Assembly: GCF_000764305.2 (NCBI RefSeq)
Contig: NW_025946789.1
Span: 124,001-188,000, forward strand
DNA length: 64,000 bases
DNA from: Hyalella azteca
Lineage: Eukaryota; Arthropoda; Malacostraca; Amphipoda; Hyalellidae
Direction of reading: 5' to 3'
Made by a program: the position numbers and the translations under genes. Under the pieces are notes generated by a model. That model saw nothing but the letters and a program-made list of their open reading frames with translations. It searched no databases and was not told the origin of the DNA. Numbering within the stretch: the stretch's first letter is position 1; every line of letters begins with the position of its first letter. Shown here one piece after another: positions 23,436 through 34,163 of this stretch.

Positions 23436-23742
23436 ACTCGCTTCGAGTCACCGACATGTGGAACAGCCTACCTGATAGCATCGTTGACGCTCCGAGTATG
23501 AACGCCTTTAAGAACAGACTAGACGAAGCTATGCAGGAGCATATGTTCAGTCTTAAAAGGCCCAGAAAATTACGGACCAGGCAATAAGTCCAGCAGCTAT
23601 CTCAATCAATCGTCAGTTATGGAAAGACCGGGTTCAAAAGGCCGGATCTCTTGCGAATCAATTAACAAAAAATTCAAGAATCGACAATAGGCCATGGGCC
23701 TATTGACACTGCCACTGCCGACACTTCTATTCTATTCTATAA
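23436..23742 (+). mobile_element. CR1/L2-type LINE 3' end: RT C-terminus and 3' UTR
   Basis: The plus-strand frame reads SLRVTDMWNSLPDSIVDA followed by PSMNAFKNRLDEAM and a basic tail ending KLRTRQ-stop (stop at 23585-23587). The pattern RV...WNSLP...V..AP...AFK.RLD is the signature of the extreme C-terminus of arthropod CR1/L2/Jockey-like endonuclease-reverse transcriptases. Everything upstream (endonuclease, RT palm) is missing, so this is a 5'-truncated dead copy and not a gene. The 3' UTR runs to about 23742 and ends in three TTCTA units, matching the tail of the copy at 4675-4911. The in-frame ATG at 23405 lies in non-LINE sequence and is not a real start. Confidence 0.85.
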
Positions 23743-23826
23743 ACTAGAAGACCGGTTGCTCCTGATGATACTTCAGCTCACAAGAGTCAACAATTCTCAG
23801 AGGCTCGCTTGTTAGTGTGGGAGCTA

Positions 23827-23950
23827 AAGAGGTCAGGCTAGAGAGGTCAGGCTAGAGAGGTCAGGCTAGAGAGGTCAGGCTAGAGAGGTCAGGCTAGAGA
23901 GGTCAGGCTAGAGGGGTCAGGCTAGAGAGGTCAGGCTAGAGAGGTCAGGC
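23827..23950. repeat. 14-bp minisatellite, about 9 units
   Basis: Head-to-tail units of GAGAGGTCAGGCTA, nearly uniform with one GAGGGG variant. It ends at a GC-richer patch (23951-24030). Confidence 0.95.
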
Positions 23951-24413
23951 TGCTCAGAACATAAAGCCTCCCTCTGGAGCTGCACGCGACACCGCGAGGC
24001 CGGCAACTCAACGTAGAACCACCGACAACACTGGATCTAATATATTGTTTATTACAATGGTGCTATTGTGTTTAAAAACAAAACAAAATTCCGTTCTTAA
24101 TAAAAAAATGGTCAAACGACATATTGATTTTATAACCCTGAATTTCATGCACTAATATCATAACACTAAATGACTAAAATTAATGATATCAAACGTCAAG
24201 ATACCCAGTATGAGTAATGATTTATTGATACCGACTGAGAAGCCAACATCCACCTCACTACTAATTAGTGATACCTTTGCCGAAGCTGATACTAAAGCCC
24301 ATACTTTTATTAAAAATCACACATATGCAGCAAATTACAACATTTTAAAAGCATAATTACGACCGTTTTGTGGTGATAATATCACATGGTTTTGATAACA
24401 GCACAATTACATA

Positions 24414-24500
24414 TCACCATGTAATAATAATAGCACAATCACCATGTGATAATAATAGCACAATCACCATTTGATAATAACATAATAACAGCACAATTAC
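24414..24500. repeat. Imperfect 26-bp repeat, about 3 units
   Basis: Units of CACCATGTGATAATAATAGC followed by ACAAT, with variation in the last unit. Confidence 0.8.
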
Positions 24501-24659
24501 AGCGATGGGCAAAGCATATCGATGATTTCGAGCAGTTCTTAAAACGATACGTCATTGCAGTTTTTGACCTGTATCCATGATACAACAAAATACCGGATAC
24601 AGGAATGGCGGAGAAGGTTCCTACGTAGTCGTAGTGCAGTCGCCTTTGTAAAGCATCCA

Positions 24660-25000
24660 TTGAAGTGTTGTTAATATATTTGAATAGTAGCTAATACAAA
24701 TAAAGCGTTGCTAATACAGGGTGTTTCAGAATTAAGTAACCCTTTTAATTTGTTAATAAATAAAAAACTAAGAACGTTATGAAGTTGAAACTTGTTTTAT
24801 TTAAAAGAAGAACATTTTCATGGTAATATTGTATCATAGTTACGTCATTATCCTGTAATAATATATTTAAAGCGTTGCTAATGTATTTAAAGCGTTGCTA
24901 ATATATTTAAAGCGTTGATAATATATTTAAAGCGTTGATAATATATTTAAAGAGTTGCTAATATAATTAGAGCGTTTTTAATATAATTGAACGAGTGAGA
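24660..25000. repeat. 20-bp minisatellite, about 8 units, split by an insertion
   Basis: Units of ATATATTTAAAGCGTTGCTA run from 24861 to about 25000, decaying to the right. One or two degenerate units (AAATAAAGCGTTGCTAATA) lie to the left at 24680-24716. The 139 bp between them are an unrelated insertion. Confidence 0.85.
24717..24855. mobile_element. 139-bp insertion with CAGG...CCTG ends and TAATA flanks
   Basis: The segment starts CAGGGTGTTTCAGAATTAAG and ends TTATCCTG. TAATA is present directly on both sides (24712-24716 and 24856-24860). It separates units of a 20-bp array. The short inverted ends and flanking repeat fit a small DNA transposon, but TAATA also belongs to the repeat unit, so the duplication may not be real. 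Confidence 0.45.
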
Positions 25001-25250
25001 ATATTTTTTAGAAATGATTCAAATTTTGAAGTAACAGATTTATTACTCTGACGGTCCACTTTAGAAAGTTCCAATTGAACAAAATAAAACGATACAAAAG
25101 ATTGATTGGCCAAAATTATTCAATTTTCCACCGGATATTGAAGAAGTTAAAAAAATACCATTAATTCTACATCATTGCGATCAACATGCAGAGATAGCTC
25201 ACCAAATTCATCAGACGACCGTGCTACTAGTTGTAGGACTCAACTCTACT

Positions 25251-25396
25251 GGGCCTATACTTTCAAAAAAAGTTATGAGATCGTAAGTTCATCAGCCAAT
25301 CATTGACGGCCTTTCAAACAAAATCCACCAATCACAGACAAGAAAATAGTGCGTAAGTACTTACGTTCACTTAGCGAGTTTTGAAAGTATGGCCCC
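25251..25396 (+). mobile_element. 146-bp MITE family, copy 1
   Basis: This is one of four copies. Ends are GGGCC(T)ATACTTTCAAAA at the left and TTTTGAAAGTATGGCCCC at the right, a terminal inverted repeat of about 17 bp. The interior is conserved between copies: ATCGTAAGTTCATCAGCCAA, CATTGACGGCC, AATCCACCAATCA and AAGTACTTACGTTCACTTAG. It has no coding capacity. I define this orientation as plus. Confidence 0.85.
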
Positions 25397-26350
25397 TGGA
25401 CACTCACCTGCAAGTAAATAAAAAGAAAATTACTTCGCAGATAAACAGAGATAGAAGAAGTAAAACACTAGAAAAAAAAACAACTTAAAGATGTAAGCGA
25501 AATATTTTAATATGTGGAACCAGCTACCTTGCCTGAAATAAATCGCGTGATTTATTCACATGCAGTTTCAATTCTTAAATAAAGTTTATTTCAACAGAAA
25601 AAATTCGTAAACTGCAATGAATGAAAGTAGTGAGCGGTCCAGCGATGAACGCCCACGAAGAATCAATTCTAATTTTATATCAGCGCTAAAATTTTAGATC
25701 TTCATTGATCAAATAAACGCAATGGAAACGCATCAATCCAATTTCCTCCATTAGCAAATTTTCTTCCCTCAAGACCACCACAACAGTTATCAACGACTGC
25801 CTTCAATAATTGAGATGAATCCATGCAATAAATAATCTGAGGAGTAAATTTTATGGTGATTTGATCGTACAATCAAATTACCATTAGACAACACAAACAA
25901 TTAAGTATTTCAAACCAGCAACACAGATGCACGTATGGGGTGCTAGTGAAAATTGAATTTCCAATGAATTTCAGCGATAGAAATCCATACACCATCAGTG
26001 AATACGCAAAAAAACACCGGTGAAAATTTCCGAGAATCCCTGTGAGCAATAAAAAAAATAAGCGAGCACCAACAAATTAATTAATCTAGTACATAAAAAA
26101 CACTCAAAAGAGCGCCTGCGAGCGCTGAATTTTCTGCGAATTTCAGCGAGCATAAAGACGTGGAGGGCGAGAAGCAGGCAGATAAGAGCGACTGTAATTT
26201 AAGGCGGCATCTGAATGGGCGAAGCACAAAGACTGCAGTCAAAGGCTGGCTTGCCCCCGACGCCTGGCTTGCTGATAGCGCAGTATTAAATACCTTTGCT
26301 GCTAGGCTGGGATTATTCCTGGTCTAAAGATTTATTTGCTCTGACGGTGG
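25397..26350. other. Intergenic, no supported gene
   Basis: AT-rich. No array or recognised mobile element was found between the MITE copy and the next minisatellite. Confidence 0.4.
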
Positions 26351-26460
26351 ATTGAGACTTGTTTACTGAGATTGAGACTTGTTTACTGAGATTGAGACTT
26401 GTTTACTGAGATTGAGACTGAGTTTACTGAGATTGAGACTGATTGAGACTTGGTTACTCT
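26351..26460. repeat. 20-bp minisatellite, about 5 units
   Basis: Units of ATTGAGACTTGTTTACTGAG, the last two altered in length. Confidence 0.9.
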
Positions 26461-27187
26461 ACTAATATTTCAAGTTTAGATAAATGATAGAACTTCCAGA
26501 AGCTAACTCGATGAACGCCATATAAAAGTCATATGTACAATTTTGAAAAACTACATGGATAAATGAAGTAATTTCGGTTACGGGATCTGTTTATTCTGTC
26601 GATATCAGCAGAGAAAAGAAATTTCTCATTGAAAATGATGCATGCAGATGGTTTTCACGTGAAAAAATATCCTAATGATTTCAAAGAAGGTTACCAAAGT
26701 CATCATCTATACTCAAATATTTGGTTCAATTTCCGTGGACTAACGATCAGCGAGTAAGATCCATATCTTACTTTAAACCAAAAATTATTTCATTACAATA
26801 GAATTACGGGACATTTGGCGAATATTTGCTTGCAATAATTATGTGGTAACTTAGAGTAGATTTTAATTTATAAATTAAATCCAATTGAATTGCGTGAAAA
26901 TTTTCCAAAATTATTGAAATTAGTTTGCCGGGTAAAGAAGAATTAATCCAAACTGGAAAGGAGAGAAAATCTTATAAAAATTTAATAAAATTAAATACTG
27001 AATATTTACAGAATTGTTAATTTTTACGAAAAAATTGGACTGTGCATCAATTGAATTTTCATGCTCTTAGTTTGCTGTGTAATTTCCAGATTTGAACTAC
27101 GTAGTGTACTACTTAATAATTTGAACTACGAAGTATAATTTTTCATCAAAATACAATTACAGACTAAGTCACTAGGTTAATGAAATC

Positions 27188-27260
27188 ATGAAATTTATGA
27201 ATAATGAATTCATGAAATTTATGAATAATGAATTCATGAAATTTATGAAATTTATGAATA
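27188..27260. repeat. 24-bp repeat, 3 units
   Basis: Units of ATGAAATTTATGAATAATGA followed by ATTC, the last one shortened. The preceding 700 bp are AT-rich with no gene. Confidence 0.9.
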
Positions 27261-27424
27261 CCGGTACCTAATTTCCTATACACAGATATCTATTTTGTAG
27301 TCTTGACGCCAACATCCTCGGGCTCATCCATTCATTAATTAATCATTTGTCAGTTGAAACTTTACTGAAATAAAAGGCTGAACGGTGCTGGGTTTTGTTT
27401 TCAAAAAAAGTCGAAATCGATTAA

Positions 27425-27580
27425 ACATCACGTCTCACTCCCTCATAACATCACGTCTCACTCCCTCATAACATCACGTCTCACTCCCTCATAACATCAC
27501 GTCTCACTCCCTCACATCACGTCTCACTCCCTCACAACATCACGTCTCACTCCCTCACAACATCACGTCTCACTCCCTCA
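27425..27580. repeat. 23-bp minisatellite, about 7 units, ending at an LTR fragment
   Basis: Units of ACATCACGTCTCACTCCCTC plus ATA or ACA. One unit lacks three bases. The last unit joins directly to the LTR fragment at 27581. Confidence 0.95.
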
Positions 27581-27676
27581 ATGAACATATCGCATTGAAG
27601 GAGATTATCTTTCAACAAGGAAGACATCAATCAGGAAATATCAAGCGACAAATGGTATCAACATTGTCATCTTACA
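27581..27676 (-). mobile_element. Truncated LTR end, 96 bp
   Basis: These 96 bp match 41316-41411, the 5' end (minus-strand sense) of the solo LTR, with only two substitutions seen (T/C at the CGCAT(T/C)GAAGG position and C/G at ATCAAG(C/G)GACAA). The fragment ends with the LTR terminus CATCTTACA. Its other side is cut exactly at the boundary with the 23-bp minisatellite. Confidence 0.8.
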
Positions 27677-29770
27677 CCTTCCTCCTACGGGGAAATTTTC
27701 AGATCGTCCTCGATCTTATCAAATCAAACGGAAGTGTTAACGCTCCTGAATTTTAGTGCTATTCAAAATGCAAAAAATGACAAATTGCGGCATGTCGATA
27801 AATCATGCTGTTAACAAGAATTAAGAATCAGTAAAATATTTCAATTGCTAAGAAATCTAAAAAATAGCAAATTCAGATGCACAATAACACCTTCCTTCCT
27901 ACGGGAAATTGGTCCCTCAATTTGACATGAACGAATTAGTATACTGAAAACATAAGTTCAGAATATTTGAATCAATAGAATATTGCTCACAACAGAAATG
28001 CTATGTAATCAGATGAAAACATATTGAAAGACCATAACAAACAGTAAGGATTTCATATGTCAAAAAATTACATGAAATCGCAAGGAATCGTCGATAATAT
28101 AATCGTTATGACTCTGCTAAAAAAATCTTGGCTGTCTACATATACACAGTAGCAGTAAAAAATATGAAATTATAATGAAAGCGCGTCACAATATTCGGCG
28201 TTATAAAGTGATTAACATCAAATTTTATATCAATAATAGATAGTAATTAATATAGGATAATTATCCAGAGAATCAATGCTCGCTGAAAACTGAGACAAGA
28301 AGTGTAGCGCAAGAAGATATAAGGAGCTAGGAAAAAAAGGAACACTCTTAAAGTATATTATTCATAGTCCTTATTTAGCTAAGGCTGAGGCAACGTCAAG
28401 CGAAATCGCTTGCTAAAATGAAATATGCCTCTGATCAATGATCTTGCTACTCTATCAGTCTCGTAACTGCGTGATCAGTAGGGCAGATAACTGCACTGTG
28501 GGCGAAGTTCAACGAAATTCGTGAAGTATGCGATTACGATGGATTCTGCTTAGGATAGTTTCGACGATATGTAGATCCAAAGTAATTTCCAAGGATGAGG
28601 ACAATAATCTCGGCAGTCCGTATAGAAAATTTCCAATTATTTCACACGGATAAATAACCGTGATGTCATCGGGAGGAGACATTGTTGAAGATGATCATCT
28701 TACGACGTCATGCAATTCATTCAGCATCCATTAATTAATTTGTGCTTGCCGTCTCGTTATGTACGAAGATGTGCAGAGCTTTTAAACAGCTGATTATTAA
28801 GCTGTGACGTCAGCGTTGTGACGTGGCAGGCGTATGATAAGTCAATGACTCGCCTAGTAGCTGGCGTCTTCAATGCCAAGGTTGGAGATAGCACGTCGCC
28901 GACCCTCGTGACGTAGGCGGAAGAACCAAGTTCTCGCTCGGAAATACACGGGCATTAGAAAAATAACTATACAATATAGCTAGAGACACTATTACAGTAT
29001 ATCTAATAAAAGAATACGAGAACCCAAAGTGCAAGAGGATCGTCTCTTTTTTATTTACGTTAACGTTAGTGAACTCATTAGCTCATAAGTTCAGTTTACT
29101 TTGCGTTAAGTTGAATTTTTAGACAAGCTTGACCATTGCAACAATGAGATGGTTTACAACGGTGTCCAAACATGCAATACATAATAATGCAATCAATACA
29201 AAAATTGTGCATAAATCAAATTAATACATGGTATGCATTGGAAATAAAACATAAGAAATCGAAAAAAATAAAAGTCACATCATAGCTGACATTGATAGCA
29301 AATCAAGCTTATCTGTAAATTTGTAGAGCTTATTACAATTTCTATAAGTCAGCCTAGTCTCAAGAAATCATTTCCAATGTGCGTGGAACAATGTGTAATT
29401 ATTATTTCTAAATAAATGACACACTATAAATCCAGACGGAAGTAACAGTAATATAGCAGGTTATTAAAGCGACATTGGAATGTCGTTAAATTTTAAGTAC
29501 GTTAAAGTACTGCTTGTAACGTATCGAATGACGTTTGACAACCATTAAAAATATGTCGTAGTGGGAAATTACCCAAATGGTCGTTCGCTCACTGATACGA
29601 GACAAATGCCTCTGGTAATCATGGACTCGATTACGTCACTCAAAATAATAACTTTTTAATATTGTATGGTCATAAATTATAAGAATAATGATATTAACGA
29701 GCACAATCGTTACTTCAGCTTGACCAGTACACTTTAATTAAAGTTTGTGAATGCCTTGGGGGGCATGTTT
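27677..29770. other. Intergenic, no supported gene
   Basis: About 2 kb of AT-rich DNA. ACCTTCCT(C/T)CTACGGG occurs twice (27674-27697, 27887-27905). A cluster of CRE-like TGACGTCA/TGACGT words lies at 28804-28915 in a GC-richer patch and could be a fragment of a promoter or LTR. No coding region was seen. Confidence 0.4.
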
Positions 29771-29783
29771 TAGTGAGTCGGAG

Positions 29784-29850
29784 GTCTGTCGACCTAATGG
29801 TTACGACTTTCGACCACTCCTGCTAAGGATTAAGTAATCATCTTAATATT
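29784..29850 (+). tRNA. tRNA-Ser-like fragment, possible SINE head (weak)
   Basis: GTCGACCTAATGGTTACGAC resembles an A-box region and is followed at tRNA-like distance by CTCCTGCTAAGGATT, which resembles the anticodon arm of a tRNA-Ser (GCT). No B box follows and the acceptor stem does not close, so it is not a working tRNA. It may be a SINE relic or chance. Confidence 0.2.
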
Positions 29851-32200
29851 AGTGGACTCACCACTCCATTAGTCACAGTGATCAAGTTTATCACTGGTAT
29901 TAAAAAAAACTTATGACTTTCGTATTTAGTTTTAACGAACAATACGATCCACTTACAATTTGAAATGGTTAAAGATGCTCGACGACCAGACCATTGTGTG
30001 GGAATGGATCAAGTGGTCTTCGCACAGCCAGAACCATTCTAGGTCCGGGGTGTCAAAGGTCGTACCGGCCAATGTCTCTGAAAAATACCACATGAATAAA
30101 TACAACTGCAATAAATAAATGCATTCAATTTGCTTGGTAGTCTGTTGCATTCAAGGATAAAATGAGACATCGTCAATCACTATGTGTAACGAGACTTTAA
30201 TTTAAATACGCTATTACTTTAATGTAACGCAGGGTAATATGATAAGTACCATTCGAAAGTGACAAAAAACATTGAAATCATAATACGACATGAGAGATGA
30301 GAGAATGCGTTGATAACAAGCTTGCAGTTCGCAGGCAATGTAAACTTCTGAGGCACAGCTTTACTGGCCTCGCGCCTCTCTTTTTGTTTCGTTTTTATTT
30401 CTGTTCTCTCATTTCTTTTCAAGGCTGCAGTCGCTCTCGTTGCATGGCTGCATGCGCGGCGGCGGTGCATGGCATTGCGCGTCGTTTGCTTGTTCGCGCG
30501 CGCTGGTGCAACGCACGTTATTGTAACTACCTACATTCCTGCCAAAATCAACTATGGCTTTAAACCGAGTTAACAGTTTGATTGCTATTAGAATCTTGCA
30601 GGAGAAACTTTAACGTTTCCTATTAATAGCGTTTGTAGTCAGAACATTTTAATTATGCTATTTGTCCTCAATAAGACAGTTCACTTATAAGGAATATCGC
30701 TCTGATATACATCAATGCACGTTGTAATTGTCAATGCATCTATATTCATCAATTAACACACTTTTTCGTATACGAAGCATTGGTCAATAGATACATTCGT
30801 CAATGCACCCATTTATTTAATGCAGACACCCGTCGGTGACCGTAACTTCCATGCGTTGTATGAGTCAATGTCATTGAATCGAACGCTCAGAGACGCCATT
30901 ACAGCACATTATAAAGCTTATAGACTCGTGAACTATTAAAAAAATAAAACATCTTCATAAGAGCGTATCCACTATTGTTATCGGCTCTGGTAATTAGATT
31001 AATTAGCTGCAGTTGCTCATGATTATGTTCACTATCGTGAAGAAATGACTTCCTTTACAATCAATCTTCATCTCAAGATGATAATATTATAATCATAGCC
31101 TAGTAAATTATTATAGAGCAGCTTATACGCGGTCGTACGTACTTCACAGTAACGGTTGTACGTCGGAATATTAGCTTAGCATCTCATATTTTAAAATGGC
31201 TGGATATAATGTGGATTTACAGCTTAGTATTTGACCTTTATATGACGTTATAAGTGAAATTAATGCATATTGCAATACGTTTAGGTTCTCTGATGAGTCG
31301 CGCTGGTGTGCCCAGGCCTCACGAGGTCAATGTGTCCACTCAGATTCTCAAAGCTCTCTGTACTTGAGTTCTTAGCCTTCACGTGTCGTTGCACGGACTT
31401 CGCTATATGTACTTGAAACTTATCCTCATGGATATAGTATTTGAACATGCGGAATATAATAATTAGATGGCAGCATATAACATCGCTATGAAAACTGCAT
31501 TAATGCATGCAGGATGCACATTCCATAAGAAAAAATCATTTTAGTAACAGTAGTAATGACTAATGAATCGTTTTACATCAGAACTATTCGATCATAGTCA
31601 GGGAACAATCGTCCCAAAGCGCAATAATATTATTATTTAGTTAAAATTGATCGCAGCATCAAGTTTATATTTTTAAGAGGGGTTGCAGTATTAGGTTTAA
31701 TAAGGAATTCGATTTAAACTGCATAATTTGCGCCTTATGATAATCAAGATCAGCTTCAATAAGGAATCAGCTTCAATCGAGATCAACGTTATTGCGTCAG
31801 CCTGAGGGCATTTAATATTTAGAATGTCTTCTCATGAAGTCATCGTATAGCCCATAGAAGGAATTATATGTCGATCTAACATCGAAATGCATATATTAGG
31901 AGAGTTGTTAGTAGCTTGCGCAGTGCATTCTAAAAAGTCAGCTAAGATAGGCAAACGTTGTTTCGGCATATGTTGAATTTTGAAAGAAAGCAGTACAGTA
32001 TGTTTGCACAGATTATGTGACAATACACTTTGAAAGCATGCTTTAAAATAACATTTAAAAATTTTACTATACGATGTGCGACCTGCTAGGTGCGGAAGGA
32101 TCATATAGGTAGGGTCGCCATTGGCGTCGTTCCGATAAAGGTCAATATGCACATGTTAGAATAAATAAATTTAACAGGCTCATTTATATGGGATAAAATA
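29851..32200. other. Intergenic, no supported gene
   Basis: AT-rich with a GC-rich patch at 30430-30520. Frames at 30219-30563 overlap on both strands and show no motif. The minus-strand frame at 31832-32152 (106 codons) is AT-rich and unsupported. Confidence 0.4.
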
Positions 32201-32209
32201 CTCAGCTTA

Positions 32210-32786
32210 GGTGCTGCAAGTAGTTCCCGACGCTTGCTGAAGTCCACACGCGTAGATCCCGCGGAGATTCGTGTGGCACGTAGAAATAGATGCGCAGTAA
32301 CCGCGTAGATCGTGGTATTCTGCTGGCGCTTTTTTTCTTCATTTTTCCTCCTCTTTTTCTTGGACGCTTTCCTTGATCAAAGGTGCAGGGATTGCGTCAT
32401 GATGCATAGTGGCGATCGTTGTGCATATCATATAATCACTTATTTCCGGCCGTTGATGCACTGAAAACGTTGCGCTTTGATTATCCAATATAGCCCGCAC
32501 AAGTTATTACTTAGATGCGTTGAAGCAGATGCTGGGTCTTGTATGCTGTAGCCGTTATAATCTTCGTCGCTGAATTCTTCTCGTAGACAGTGTCGAAGTC
32601 CGATGCTCAAATTGTAGAAGTAGTAGATGATGTAGAGCTTTAAATCTTCGGAAACTTCCCCTACACAGGATTCTGCGTAGTTACTTATCTATAATCACTC
32701 AATAATCACTTTGCTAACTGTTCGGGCGCCAGTGTAAAAGGTTACGATTTCGGGCGCCAGTGTATGGTGTTGTTAACTGGTCGGTA
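32210..32786 (-). mobile_element. LTR retroelement leader with Lys-tRNA primer-binding site
   Basis: Read on the minus strand, 32786-32733 is a 54-bp block identical to 40886-40833. It contains TGGCGCCCGAAAT and ends TTTTACA. It is followed at once by CTGGCGCCCGAACAG (32732-32718). TGGCGCCCGAACAG matches the start of the tRNA-Lys3-type primer-binding site used by many retroelements. The sequence beyond it, down to about 32210, is GC-richer and partly open in reading frame (for example LRHCLREEFSDEDYNGYSIQ), as expected for a leader or start of gag. The LTR proper is missing: its place is taken by the fold-back repeat that starts at 32787. The inner boundary is a guess. Confidence 0.55.
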
Positions 32787-33106
32787 ATTTTAATATATAA
32801 ATTTTTTTTTCAAAATTATTTATTCTGTTAATTGATTCGTGCATTGCCTCTGATTTCACACCAGTGTGCAAAATTTCAGATCAATTAGACAGGTAAAAGT
32901 GTGTCAAATATCAGTTATAAGATTTGTAGCTGACAGAATTATTTTTTCAATTTTTTTAATATCGAAAAAAATTTTTTTTTAATGTCTAAAATCATTTATT
33001 TTGACATTTGATTCATGCATTGTCTCCAACTTTACACAAGTGGGCAAAATTTCAGATCGATAGGATAAGTAGAAGTGTATTAAATTTTGATTACAAGATT
33101 TGTAGC

Positions 33107-33143
<37 letters not shown>

Positions 33144-33465
33144 AGAAGTGAAGTTAAAGAGAAGTGTTGTAATAAAAACTAGTAATTAGAGACCGAAATC
33201 AGTTTGATTGAGTAAAATATATATATAGTATATATGTATATAGTATGACGTGCGGGCGCTCATGTTATAGACGAGCAGGCGCTGACGCTGCGTATCATCG
33301 ATACGTACGTCAAGTCATACTTAATCAAGTCTTAATCGTTTTTCTTGTGGACTAAAAAGTAGAAAATAAAATACTTAAAAAAACTTTTTAAAAAACACGT
33401 TTTTCTTGTGGACTAAAAAGTAGAAAATAAATTATGGTTCGCCCCAAAAAAACGTGGGTCGGGCT
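32787..33465 (-). repeat. Fold-back repeat, left arm (two subunits plus GACA)
   Basis: Two related subunits of about 190 bp (32800-32950, 32985-33112) contain CAAAATTTCAGATC(A/G)AT followed by GTAGAAGTGT or GTAAAAGTGT and AAGATTTGTAGC. They are followed by a GACA microsatellite (33113-33140), a block CAAGAAGTGAAGTTAAAGAG (to 33173) and, after a 190-bp interruption, AAAAAGTAGAAAATAAATTA and GGTTCGCCCC. In reverse order and complement all of these recur in 33530-34000. The 33-bp block GTTTTTCTTGTGGACTAAAA... occurs twice (33338 and 33401) within this arm. Confidence 0.7.
33174..33337. other. Interruption inside the left arm
   Basis: These 160 bp have no partner in the right arm. They hold a TA-rich stretch (33215-33240) and a GC-richer core with inverted ends (AGTATGACG at 33242 and CGTCAAGTCATACT at 33309). 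It may be a small insertion. Confidence 0.45.
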
Positions 33466-33529
33466 GTACGTTCACCATCAAATTTCTAAAAAAAGTGTGG
33501 TGTGCTTTTTGCTTTAATCATAAATCTGC

Positions 33530-34163
33530 CCGACACACGTTTTTTTGGGGCGAACCATAATTTATTTTCTACTTTTTAGTCCACAAGAAAAACGTGTTTT
33601 TTAAAAAGTTTTTTTAAGTATTTTATTACAACACTTCTCTTTAACTTCACTTCTTGTTGTTTGTTTGTCTGATACAAATCTTATAATCAATATTTAACAC
33701 ACTTCTAGTTGTCCAATCGATCTGAAATTCTGCACACTTGCGTAAAGTTGGTGACAATGCATGAATCAATTGATAAAATAAATAATTTTGAAAATTTAAA
33801 AAGATTTATTTATGAAATTAAACAAATTGAAAAAAATTTGTCTACTACATACATCTTATAATCGATATTTAACTCACTTCTACCTGTCCAATCGATCTGA
33901 AATTTAGCACACTTTTGTAAAGTCAGAGACAATGCATGTATCAATTGACAGAATAGATAATTTTGAAATATTTAAAAAAAATTAAATTGTAGAAATAAAA
34001 TTTGAAATTAATTTTTTTAATATTTGATGATAAAATTAGAAATTCATTGTACAAGTGTAACATCGGAGACACTGGATTCTTTAGAAGTGTTGTCTTTAAA
34101 ATGAGTGATTTTTAAACGCATATTATTGTTTGTCTGTTTGTCTGTTTGTCTGTTTGTCTGTCT
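33530..34163 (+). repeat. Fold-back repeat, right arm
   Basis: The reverse complement of the left arm: GGGGCGAACCATAATTTATT, CCACAAGAAAAACGTG, CTCTTTAACTTCACTTCTTG, a short GTTT/GTCT run, then two subunits (33680-33830, 33850-33985) with TCGATCTGAAATT and ACAATGCATGAATCAATTGA. It continues to a unique end (GAGACACTGGATTCTTTAGA, 34068-34087) and a GTTTGTCT microsatellite (34130-34163). Confidence 0.7.

Noticed and set aside
28800..28990. Promoter based on several CRE-like words
   Set aside because: No TATA box, start signal or open frame follows at suitable spacing; kept only as a note in the intergenic entry.
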